This document shows positions 41,675 to 49,825 of a stretch of DNA of 64,000 bases, piece after piece (positions within the stretch are counted from its first letter, which is position 1; each line of letters starts with the position of its first letter). Source of the stretch: Anthracocystis setariae (lineage: Eukaryota > Basidiomycota > Ustilaginomycetes > Ustilaginales > Ustilaginaceae); contig CAKMXJ010000032.1 in NCBI GenBank assembly GCA_928724745.1, positions 1,054,001 to 1,118,000 of the forward strand. Direction: 5' to 3'. The notes beneath the pieces are model-generated. The model searched no databases. It was not told the DNA's origin and was given only the letters and a program-made list of their open reading frames with translations. Both the position numbers and the translations under genes were made by a program.

Positions 41675-42571
41675 ATGACGTCCAGACTGTATCTCCCCAA
41701 GCCTATGGGATCCGGCGATTCCGCAAGTGAAGGTGATGGTTCAGAGGCACCAAAGCGCCTGGAGGCGTCAGGCAGCTGGACATGGAGTCACTGCAGTTGG
41801 AAATCGCTCAAATGCAGAACTCGAACGATTTGAGCCGCATGACCGGCGACGAGATGATTAGAGAATGCCTTAAGACGATGAAGACTATAGCTCTGTCTCA
41901 GTCCGCGATGATATCAGAGATAAAGTCCGTCAGATCTCAGGTCGTGATGCTCCAGTCCATCATCACAGATCCAGCGCAAAGGACCGCGCTCCCAACAACC
42001 TCAGCCAATCATCCAGCAATATTGTCCCGCAACGTTTGGATTGGGAGATGCTACTCCCGGAAGCAGGGAGATCACAGATGATGGGCTTAGCATCGTATCC
42101 AGTGCCCCGCATGTGCAGTCCGTGTCAGATGCATCAGAGACCGTCACCATGAGCACAGCACATCAGAAGAACGCGTTCTTTGGGATGACTGTGGACCCTT
42201 ATCTCTGGATGATCTGGGGAATCTCCCAGGACATCAAGGAGATTATGGAGAGATCTTATGGCTGAATTACATCGGGCATGCCCGCATCGAAACTCAGCAC
42301 GTTCAGATCCATCATAACCTCCATTGTGTCACATCTGAAGTGCGATCTTCCGAAGCGCCAAAGCACGTGCTTTGACACCTGCGTGTCTGTGCTTAGAATC
42401 ACCTCCAAGGACTCCCCTCCCCCTATTGACGCCTCCACCATCGCGTCGCTATCGACCCATTCCGGTGGCACCGAGGCCGTATCTGCGCTGAGACAAATAT
42501 TCGGAGCCCTCAAGCAGGTCAATGAGCTCTTCAACGAGCCAATTGTCAGCGGTCGGGCGCCTGGTAAATAG
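41675..42571 (+). pseudogene. frameshifted coiled-coil protein of unknown origin
   Basis: Reading starts at ATG 41675 (MTSRLYLPKPMGSGD), then needs a frame change near 41770 and another near 42045, and crosses a TGA at 42263-42265 before ending at 42571, about 298 codons in all. The first part is acidic and Ser-rich, the middle is a likely coiled coil (MISEIKSVRSQVVMLQSII), and the end is helical (ALRQIFGALKQVNELFNEP). In size and layout it resembles phosphoproteins of negative-strand RNA viruses, but that is an analogy and no conserved motif supports it. It is broken and cannot be expressed as one protein. Confidence 0.35.
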
Positions 42572-42898
42572 GCCGATCTCGGTTCGAGAGCGGTGCGGTC
42601 CTGTTGGGCTGGGCCGCCGGGTTTGTGTTACGCGCCTGTGCAACTGAGAGGTACGAGGTGGGTTGCGCAGGTACGTCGGCGGCCCGATGAGGACTATTAA
42701 GCCGCACTCAATTTGGCGGCGGTGGAGTGTGAGACTCTCGACCGCGTTCGACCTTTTACCGACTGACCGATGTCGGCGCTCCGTTCAGAGGCAGCACGGC
42801 GTACTCGGTACGGCGGCGTGATGGCCCAATGTCTCGTGAGCGCTCTTGACGAGGCAGAAAGCGTGTTGATTGGTTAGATGGTCACTGGAAGTGATCAC

Positions 42899-42947
42899 CA
42901 AGCTGTTACGGCGACGACTTAGGGCCTGACGTCCCGATAACAGCTTG
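42899..42947. repeat. inverted repeat CAAGCTGTTA...TAACAGCTTG
   Basis: Perfect 10-bp arms separated by 29 bp, in a stretch with no coding frame. It could form a stem-loop; function unknown. Confidence 0.6.
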
Positions 42948-43076
42948 TAGGCAGCGTTTACGCGCTGCGGTGTCGATACCGGTACCGACGAGGTCTAGCT
43001 GTTCTCCGACTTGAACGGAGGCACGCGAGGGAGCTGCAATGCTACTTGTATTGCAACTTACTGAACTAGAAACTGA

Positions 43077-43334
43077 ATGATCGTGAAGACGTCGTTAAGA
43101 ATAGATACTGAGCTGAAGACTGGTGTTGTAAGAAGTAGAGTGGATGAGGAGCTCATCCACTACGAGCCAGACGAGGAGGCTTTAAGTACGATCGCTCCAA
43201 GCCCCTATGGCAAGACTGACCCGGCGCTAGCCTATTGTCTAGCTGCATGGCCTGCGTGTGCGCATGTACTGACCGTGGTACAAGCAGCTGATCACCTCCA
43301 AGCCTCTGAGAGCGCCGGAGATGGTGCCCCTTGA
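43077..43334 (+). CDS. small frame of unknown function
   Basis: 85 residues from an ATG at 43077, with a charged N-terminal half (RSRVDEELIHYEPDEEAL) and an Ala-rich end. Coding status is doubtful; the only support is composition and an ATG start. Confidence 0.2.
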   Translation: MIVKTSLRIDTELKTGVVRSRVDEELIHYEPDEEALSTIAPSPYGKTDPALAYCLAAWPACAHVLTVVQAADHLQASESAGDGAP

Positions 43335-43448
43335 CTGTTGATCACCTCGAGATGGTGTTGTCGCGATCCGGCATCCCTACGACGTCGAGCGGCCGCAATC
43401 CGATCGTTAGAAGCAACAGCGGTCGAGAACGACCTTCCAAGCCGCTTT

Positions 43449-43655
43449 CGCTCTGAGTGCGGCCGTAATGCGTGTTTTCCACCGCACCAACTTTTGCCGC
43501 CTGTGAGTAACGCCACCGCTAAATACGACGCACTGCCGGCAGCGTACCTCCTCTCTTTCAATGCCAGCGCGTCCGAATATACCTCTATCGACCGCGCTTG
43601 AACTGAGAGCGGCCGAAAAGCAGGTTTTCCGCCGCCTCGGCTTCACCGCCTGTGA
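43449..43655 (+). repeat. imperfect direct repeat of about 57 bp
   Basis: 43449-43505 and 43598-43655 share the pattern CTGAGnGCGGCCGnAAnGC followed by GTTTTCCnCCGC and GCCTGTGA, about 150 bp apart. This looks like an old duplication. Confidence 0.55.
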
Positions 43656-44053
43656 CACCAATGAGGTCCATGTTTGCAGTGTTCGGCGAGCATATTGTAA
43701 CGCCAACGGGAAGCTACGACGTCGACTACGCTGTGCTCAAGGACACGATTGAGGAGAACATCCGCAGGGATGTGGTCGAAGTGCCATTCCGCTCAATCAA
43801 GGCGTACGTGTGCTGCCGCCTGATCCAAAGGCTCAGTCCACATGAGGCTCTTGAGTCCTTGGATGCGGCGGGTAGTGCAGTCGCCAGCACGTCAGGGGCC
43901 TGGAACGTGTCCCAGATCCGTGGCGTGACTAAGCGCGGTCCGTCGAGAGCCAGCAGCATTGCGCCCAGCGATTCCGCATCCCAGGTCGGAGCCTACGGCG
44001 CAACGCTGTATCGGGTCGGCCAGCATGGGATAAGGATCAGGACGACTCGCTGA
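43652..44053 (+). CDS. unknown 130-residue protein facing the polymerase-like gene
   Basis: The frame includes ATGs at 43661 and 43670, giving about 128-130 residues. The N-terminal two thirds look folded (FAVFGEHIVTPTGSYDVDYA, EVPFRSIKAYVCCRLIQRLS), and the C-terminus is Ser/Arg-rich. It ends 70 bp before the stop of the RNA-polymerase-like frame on the other strand. I do not recognise a family. Convergent packing with that frame suggests both came from the same element. Confidence 0.35.
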   Translation: MTPMRSMFAVFGEHIVTPTGSYDVDYAVLKDTIEENIRRDVVEVPFRSIKAYVCCRLIQRLSPHEALESLDAAGSAVASTSGAWNVSQIRGVTKRGPSRASSIAPSDSASQVGAYGATLYRVGQHGIRIRTTR

Positions 44054-44123
44054 GAGCTGGACTCTGGAGCACATGAGTGGAGGTCCCCGGGGCGTAGAGT
44101 TTTAAAATCTGAAGACCTGGCGC

Positions 44124-46490
44124 TCAGACCTCATCAAAGTCATACACAAACAACAACGGGGGCATTTGATCACGAGCGTTTGGTTGCCTTGAACCCGGAA
44201 GGTCAGCGTCAGGGCCATCGACGCTCCGATGCGCATGAGCCGCAGGTCGGGTTGCTTCAGGGCTCATGGTACTTCGACGCCCGGCCACACGGGAGCCAGA
44301 GGCCTGAGGATCAGGGCAAGCGTATCCTGACATCCCGAGGCTGTAGGTAGCCATGCAGACATCAGCCCGGGCTGTGCTGTACCAAACTTGGGCTTGCATC
44401 GTGTCAATACAGCCACCAGCACAATCGCATAGGATCGACAGCCTCCGACATTTCAAGCACAGCGTCACAATCGCCATATCGCTACAGTCCAACATCTCGG
44501 AGACGCACCCAATCATGCCTTTGGAGAGCAGAGCCAGCAGTTCCATCTCCCCAACACGGACCGAGCTTCCGGAGAGCCTACCTGCAGGAGTGGAAAGCCC
44601 ATGTGGCACCTCGGAGCTGAACTGCTGCTTGTCCCTCACCATGTGGCCTAGCTGCCAGACTCTTATGACGCCGTAATCGGCAACGCATGGGCCTCCCAAC
44701 GGATCGTTCACAAGTGGCTTATGCCCCAATCTCCCGAGCTCTGTGAAATTGCACGTTGTGGGCTCAAGCGATCTGTAGTCCTCGCCGAGGGTCGCTGTGA
44801 TGTAAGGCTTGCAGTCAATGGTGTCATTGTACTGAGCCACGTCAACCACAGATGCGCCAGCCCTGGCCTCGTATATCTGGCCGGCCGTCATCCTGTTGCT
44901 CACGGACAAAGAGGCCATGATGATATGAGGCTTGAACGTCTTCCTCCTCACCGGGTTGTAGCACGTGGGCATGTGATCTCTAGGGAGCACCGCCGACACG
45001 GTCTGCTTCTGACCATGCGAAGTGGCCACCTTGTCACCAGGGATCAGACCCAATTGGGCGATGGCTGCATCCACGTATGGGTCCCTGGTCTTTCCATATC
45101 CCATTCGCATGCCGTAACCTTCAGATGCGGGCCTCCACCACGGATGCGACTTGGCGGTGAGAGTCTGCCCCACAAGATCTCGTCGCTCCGAGCTGGGGAT
45201 TGGATGACTGACAAAGCCGGTGGCATGGGAACCCCTGAGCGTGGCATTCTCCGAGCTCACCACTACAGAGTCCTCATACGTGCCTCTGAAGTTCGCGAAC
45301 AACACGATGAGGTCGATGCCCGGAAGTACGCACTCGTCAGGCGGCGATGACTCGGCAACGATCTTCCCCAAGGGCGTCATGACTCGAGGCCTTGAGCACG
45401 CGACTGGAGAGATCGTAGATGCAACGGACGTACTCCCGAAGGCGATGGCTTGAGGGGCCATAATGCTTCCAAGCATTGGCCTCGGCTGCTCATCAGCAAG
45501 GAAATACGGGAACAGCCACGCGTGGGTTCTCGCATACTCCAGCGCTTCTGATGGCCGGCTTTCGCTGATCCCTAGGCTGGCGCGCTGCTCTGTGCTGTTG
45601 AACACGTACGAGTCCACCCACATTCCCTTGTCGGGATCGATGTCCCCGATTGTGGAATCTGCACAGTCCGCAGATAGGAGCCGCAGTGGCCTCATGAGGC
45701 AGCCCGACGTAGATGCGATGACGACGGTCTTGATGGCCTCGTGGACATGCAGGCTGGGAGTCCTGAATCCGGTCATGCCCCGCCATAGCTCAATGGCCGC
45801 GCAAACTTGGGACTCCGTGACACGCCTGACTGTGCCGTAGAAGTACATTGCCCAGCGGCGGCCGGAGTTTGAGTCGTCATGCTCGCGGAGGACGTCGAGT
45901 AGCGCTTGAGTCTTCGACCATAGGATGCTGTCGAGGACTCGAATCTGGACGCCGTGGACTAGCGCCATGACGTTCCCTGCATCCAGGCTCGCCGCGGTGA
46001 AACTCGGGTCTATGAAGCCATCCCAACACTCGAGGTGCTTACGGCGGTCAGGATCTGAGGCAACGGCATGGCTGGCGTCAGGCTCGTAGTGCCTCATGTC
46101 CACGACGCAGTTGTCCTGGATTAGCCCCATTAGGTTATCGCGACTTGCGACCGCCATGGATCCAGCGTAGATGGCGTCCCATGGGAAATCTCCCTCTGCA
46201 CCGTCTACAATCTCCATCTCGCGTTTGGCCACAGATGTGAAGAAGTGCAGAGGAGGGTCCTGGTACGCGATGGCCAACTGCCTGCGGATGCCGGTAGATG
46301 CGGTTCGTTTGGTGATCACACCTTTGATCACCCAGGCGGCCGACACTTCCCTCACGGAGCTCCAGAACTCGTCGACTGATCGATGCCGTGCCTCGTCGAT
46401 ACAGCCGAAGTGCACTGTGGCGTCATGGATGAACGGGTACGCGTGACTCGGCACAAACCGCCGCGGGAACACCACGTCGCTCCCTGGCAC
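44124..46490 (-). CDS. orphan RNA polymerase beta (Rpb2-like) subunit, start codon missing
   Basis: 788 codons are open without a stop. Signatures of the second-largest subunit of multisubunit RNA polymerase occur in the right order. An N-terminal HRSVDEFWSSV block is followed by SGCLMRPLRLL (like GRLxRPL), a proline-containing FPYFLADEQPRP block, NFRGTYEDSVVVS (like GYNFEDS), GDKVATSHGQKQT (like GDKFASRHGQKG, both lysines kept), NRMTAGQIYE (like RMTIGHLIE), VRVGEMELLALLSKG (like FGEMERDCMIAHG) and a C-terminal Cys cluster CLKCRRLSILCDCAGGC. It is far shorter than Rpb2 (about 1200) or bacterial beta (about 1340). The frame reaches 46490, where LINE sequence begins, with no ATG, so a few N-terminal codons are lost or an upstream exon is missing. 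It is not the cell's own Rpb2; likely sources are a DNA virus or a cytoplasmic linear plasmid. Confidence 0.75.
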   Translation of the reverse strand: MPGSDVVFPRRFVPSHAYPFIHDATVHFGCIDEARHRSVDEFWSSVREVSAAWVIKGVITKRTASTGIRRQLAIAYQDPPLHFFTSVAKREMEIVDGAEGDFPWDAIYAGSMAVASRDNLMGLIQDNCVVDMRHYEPDASHAVASDPDRRKHLECWDGFIDPSFTAASLDAGNVMALVHGVQIRVLDSILWSKTQALLDVLREHDDSNSGRRWAMYFYGTVRRVTESQVCAAIELWRGMTGFRTPSLHVHEAIKTVVIASTSGCLMRPLRLLSADCADSTIGDIDPDKGMWVDSYVFNSTEQRASLGISESRPSEALEYARTHAWLFPYFLADEQPRPMLGSIMAPQAIAFGSTSVASTISPVACSRPRVMTPLGKIVAESSPPDECVLPGIDLIVLFANFRGTYEDSVVVSSENATLRGSHATGFVSHPIPSSERRDLVGQTLTAKSHPWWRPASEGYGMRMGYGKTRDPYVDAAIAQLGLIPGDKVATSHGQKQTVSAVLPRDHMPTCYNPVRRKTFKPHIIMASLSVSNRMTAGQIYEARAGASVVDVAQYNDTIDCKPYITATLGEDYRSLEPTTCNFTELGRLGHKPLVNDPLGGPCVADYGVIRVWQLGHMVRDKQQFSSEVPHGLSTPAGRLSGSSVRVGEMELLALLSKGMIGCVSEMLDCSDMAIVTLCLKCRRLSILCDCAGGCIDTMQAQVWYSTARADVCMATYSLGMSGYACPDPQASGSRVAGRRSTMSPEATRPAAHAHRSVDGPDADLPGSRQPNARDQMPPLLFVYDFDEV

Positions 46491-47540
46491 TTTTTTGGGT
46501 GCTATCTACCAGCAGGGGATAGGGCCAGTTGGAGACGGCGACGAGTACATTTGTTGGATAAGCTACTCCGTCATATTCATTGCCTGCTGGTTAATGAATC
46601 ATTGGCAAAAATTGTTCTTCTTGGGGATCTAAATATGGGCTCAAATGTGTTAGAAATTTGTATCCAACAAATTTCTAGTTCTATGAAGGAGATTCCTGTG
46701 CAAGGGTCAGCTATTACTCGGCAAGGAATTCATACATTGAGGCAGTTAGACCATATTCTTGCTTCTGATGCAGCAATGAATATGCTTTGACCTGCTAAAG
46801 TTTCTAGGGTAACTGGGGATTTAAGTGACCATTGGCCTCTAGTAACTTATCCACATAAGAATGTGGAAAAAATTCCAAAGTTCCAACAAAGTAAATTACA
46901 GGAATATTGGAATCTGCCTCTCTTAAAGGTCATGGTAGCACTTTAATTACTTGAGAATGAGTTACCTGATGAACCTTCCAATGAGGATTTAGTAGAGTGT
47001 ATAAAATCAAAGGCTAGAGAAACTGGGATCCTCTGTTTGGTGCGCAAAGGCTCCCAGCCCTCATGGCCCTGGGCATTGGTAAAAAAAATGGCTTGGTGGC
47101 GGCAGATGGAAAAGGAATATTCTCGGGATAAGGATATTTTGTGGTTAGCAAAAATTGACTTGCTTGCAATTCAAATTAAGAGAGATAAGGCAAAGTGCGC
47201 TAAGATGGACAAGAAGAAGAGATACCAAAAAATCTCAGAGGATTGTAAGCATCATGAGGGTCAAAACCTACATAAAAGGTTAGATAGAATTATTGGGCTC
47301 TCAAAAAAGGTATTGCTTGGTAACCTCCCTGTTCATAATGTAGGGGGGACCCTGCATACCACGCCAGCAGCCATTAAAGAATGTTATAAATATTACTTTA
47401 ATAAATTGCATAGCAATCCCACGGGCCAATCTGAGAATGATGATGAGTGGAAACAATTGACTCAACATTATACTCAGATTCCTTGAATGACTCCTTGTGA
47501 TTGGCTCAATCAGCCTATTACACCAAAGGAATTATTTTTG
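46491..47540 (+). pseudogene. LINE ORF2 fragment: APE-type endonuclease and linker
   Basis: One frame carries GCYLPAGDRASW, LLGDLNMGSN, LDHILAS and LSDHWPLVTY, the motif series of the apurinic-like endonuclease of non-LTR retrotransposons. A Lys/Trp-rich linker (WWRQMEKEYSRDKDILWLAK) and the pre-RT segment WLNQPITPKELFLAI follow. Stops interrupt at 46788 (TGA), 46943 (TAA) and 47484 (TGA), each one C-to-T step from CGA or CAA. The match ends at about 47540, just where the reverse transcriptase should begin. The part upstream of the GCYLPAG motif is missing. Confidence 0.7.
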
Positions 47541-47822
47541 GCCATCCGCGTCCGCAACAACAACAAAACAAGGCGACAAAGGGGCTGCGCTCCGCTTGCC
47601 CGTGTGCTAGTGCGCCACTGCGCAGCTGTGCCAGTGCAGTCTGTTAGCTTACAGCTGGGCTGTGCAATTCTCTCATCCATTCCCCCTTGATAGTCCTAAG
47701 TGTCAATCCAAGGCGCTTTATTTTTGTCTCACCTCTGACGCCCACACTGCAACAACAGCAGGACAAGCAACAAAGGGGCTAGAGCCAAGAGAGGGGCGTC
47801 GACAGCCGTATGATACCTGGGC

Positions 47823-47852
47823 TGTGGTTGTGGTTGTGGTTGTGGTTGTGAG
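47823..47852 (+). repeat. (TGTGGT)n microsatellite
   Basis: Four to five uninterrupted copies of a hexanucleotide TGTGGT at the centre of the GC-rich block. Confidence 0.8.
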
Positions 47853-47953
47853 TATTGTTCTGGGTGGGTCTTACGCACAGCCTGGGGTTATGAGTGGCTG
47901 CGGTTTAGAAGACAAGCCCAAGTTTAAACTCTCATGAGGTGCTGTAGCGCAGT

Positions 47954-48364
47954 CTACGGGTCCTGCGTGCACGGATCATGAGAGTCCGGGGCTGGGTTGT
48001 TGGTGCTGTCTACGGGGCAGTTACTTTGGGAGCTTGTGGCGCCAGGCTGGCGCACCGGTCCCGGCAGGGAACTGCCGGCGTTCTTGCTGCCCTCGGCAGC
48101 TGGGTCATTCGAGCCTTGCCTGTTGGCATTGGCACTGTCGTTGTCGCTGTCCAGCTTGAACTGGAGCTCGCTGCGTTCGGACAGGAAGCTGCCCTCGAGG
48201 TCCGTGCCGGTCCCACCTGTCGATGGACGTTTGCTGTTGCTCTCGTTGGTATCACGGCAAGCCATCGCGTGACAGCGGTAGCGAGCGTCGGAGCTGTCCT
48301 CGTCCCCCTCGTTGTAGACCCCAACCTCGTCTTTGCCTCCCACTGTACTGAGGGCCGCAGCCAT
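47954..48364 (-). CDS. disordered acidic frame in the GC-rich block
   Basis: 136 residues from an ATG at 48364, rich in Ser, Asp, Asn and Gly with no fold apparent (MAAALSTVGGKDEVGVYNEG, FLSERSELQFKLDSDNDSAN). It might be the N-terminus of a gag-like or DNA-binding protein whose rest is missing, or chance. No homolog recognised. Confidence 0.2.
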   Translation of the reverse strand: MAAALSTVGGKDEVGVYNEGDEDSSDARYRCHAMACRDTNESNSKRPSTGGTGTDLEGSFLSERSELQFKLDSDNDSANANRQGSNDPAAEGSKNAGSSLPGPVRQPGATSSQSNCPVDSTNNPAPDSHDPCTQDP

Positions 48365-48588
48365 TCAAGCTTGGCCTTCCCTTAGTTCAAGCTTGCTGCC
48401 ACGCATGACAGAGGGTTCGAGTGGTGCGGCATTGATGGTTCGAGCAGAACAGCTAGTGCACTCATCCTGAGTGTCAGACAGGATAGTGCGGCACTCACTA
48501 CACACAATAAGGGGTGAAGCCATCTTAGTGCTACTGCTGTACCACGTTGCTGGGAGTCGACAGTATGATCTGGCGCCATGGTTTACGA

Positions 48589-49825
48589 GACGCCGGTTTT
48601 AGGACACGCTGGCTTGTTCAAGTTGTACTGCATTCTGGTCGCCTTGGCTTGTAAGCGCATTGGATACAAAGCTAGCAACTGCGAAGTCTCATGCTCTACT
48701 CTCAAATTGGGAATTTTTCCTGTTGCAGTACAAATGTGACAGGCTAGACTCCGACTTTGGAAGAAAACTGGCACACTTAAAGCTTGTCTTTGGGATTTAG
48801 TAGAACAGTGTGATGATATCAAAATTGGAAATCACCAAACCTGGGTAACAGGTACGGCGCAATATTTCTATTCTCTTATTGAATCAGATGACAAACCAGA
48901 CCCTATTTCCAAAGATACTTTATTATTCAAAGAAAAAGGGCATGGAGTAACTAATAAAACCTTTGATGAGGATCAACTTAGGGATATATTATTGCATTTA
49001 ACACGTCTCAAAAAAGTTAATTGTAATATTACTACCAAATGGTACTTTTATGGGGAATTTATTGGGTCTTGCTTATTTATTCAAACAGCCCAACAGATCC
49101 CTGATATTGAACAAGGAGTGATGCTTTTACAGCAAGCAAGATTGCTAGCCTGGCACACTCCTGAGGCTTGAATCCATGTTTTGCAGGAACAAGGAAAAGA
49201 GACTTCTGGCCTTAGAAAACATACTTGTCCATTATGTGACCAGACATTTGAATTTGATAATAAATTTGCAGGAGCTTTGTATGGGCATCTACTATTGTTC
49301 TGTATGGCGCTTAAGGAGCAACGTCTTCAATATTTGTTCTTGACTTTGAATTTTATGAATGAGATCAATAATGTGGAGATGATTGAGGGTAATACAACTG
49401 AGGCAGAATTGACCACAATCTTACTTTTGGGTGGCTTTCCGTTGATTTGTACTACCTCCTCCCCCCTCCCAGAAATTTTCAATGCAATTTATGTCAATGA
49501 AAAGAAACTCCAGCAATGGAGATGGGGTTGGGGTCATTTGGCAACGGAAACTTTAGCTGGTGGTAGGTTTGGAATCCTACCAGTCGCAAAATACTTTGAA
49601 GCTATTTATCTGGTCTATATGGCTAGATTAATGGGCAACAATGGCAATCAGGATGTTGATAGAGGCTCTATTTCTTATGTTAGTCCTAAAAAGAATAGAA
49701 CTCTGCCAATAGTAATGGGAGAACAGGACTCAGATTCTGAAATTGATAGAAGTCCCTCCCCACTTATGAAAATTATAGAGCAAGGCCTTGATGGTATGCG
49801 TTGCATCTATTATGCTTGGCTATAG
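48589..49825 (+). pseudogene. LINE ORF2 C-terminal fragment with CCHC motif
   Basis: The frame carries the post-RT region typical of LINEs (SCSTLKLGIFPVAVQ, then ARLRLWKKTGTLKACLWDL) and ends with a zinc-binding motif CPLCDQTF...ALYGHLLLFC of the CX2CX16HX4C type. TGA stops interrupt at 48737 and 49169; the final stop is TAG at 49823-49825. Its frame differs from the endonuclease fragment, as expected after the middle was lost. The AT-rich composition matches that fragment. Confidence 0.65.

Larger units (their letters stand above)
42572..43651. other. non-coding part of the foreign block with short repeats
   Basis: About 1.1 kb. It contains a 10-bp inverted repeat (42899-42908 and 42938-42947), one small frame (43077-43334) and an imperfect direct repeat (43449-43505 and 43598-43655). 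Many stops in all frames elsewhere. Confidence 0.4.
40750..46490. other. foreign GC-richer block with an RNA-polymerase-beta-like gene
   Basis: This 5.7-kb block differs in base composition from the LINE sequence on both sides. It carries plus-strand frames (41453-41608, 41675-42571, 43077-43334, 43652-44053) convergent with a minus-strand RNA polymerase beta-like frame (46490-44124), only 70 bp from the last of them. That compact, non-fungal arrangement recalls a DNA virus or linear plasmid remnant. Block ends are estimates: the right edge at 46490 is sharp, the left lies between 40690 and 40880. No terminal inverted repeats were found by eye. Confidence 0.55.
47541..48588. other. GC-richer block replacing the LINE reverse transcriptase
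   Basis: About 1.05 kb whose composition differs sharply from the LINE on both sides. It contains a (TGTGGT)n run near 47823-47851, a repeated TTCAAGCTTG (48365 and 48388), and one minus-strand frame (48364-47954). No reverse transcriptase motif (such as a YADD box) occurs in it. Its origin is unknown. Confidence 0.45.

Noticed and set aside
42602..43076. Possible Copia-type LTR starting TGTTGGGC
   Set aside because: No second copy and no primer-binding site or gag/pol match nearby.
44721..45350. 209-codon plus-strand frame opposite the RNA-polymerase-like gene
   Set aside because: The minus strand shows ordered polymerase motifs here; the plus frame has no recognisable features.
44124..46490. 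Possibility that the polymerase-like frame is an RNA-dependent polymerase of a negative-strand virus (L protein)
   Set aside because: The motifs (GDK..HGQK, FGEME, RMTIG-like) are those of DNA-dependent beta/Rpb2 subunits; no GDN box of L proteins was seen.
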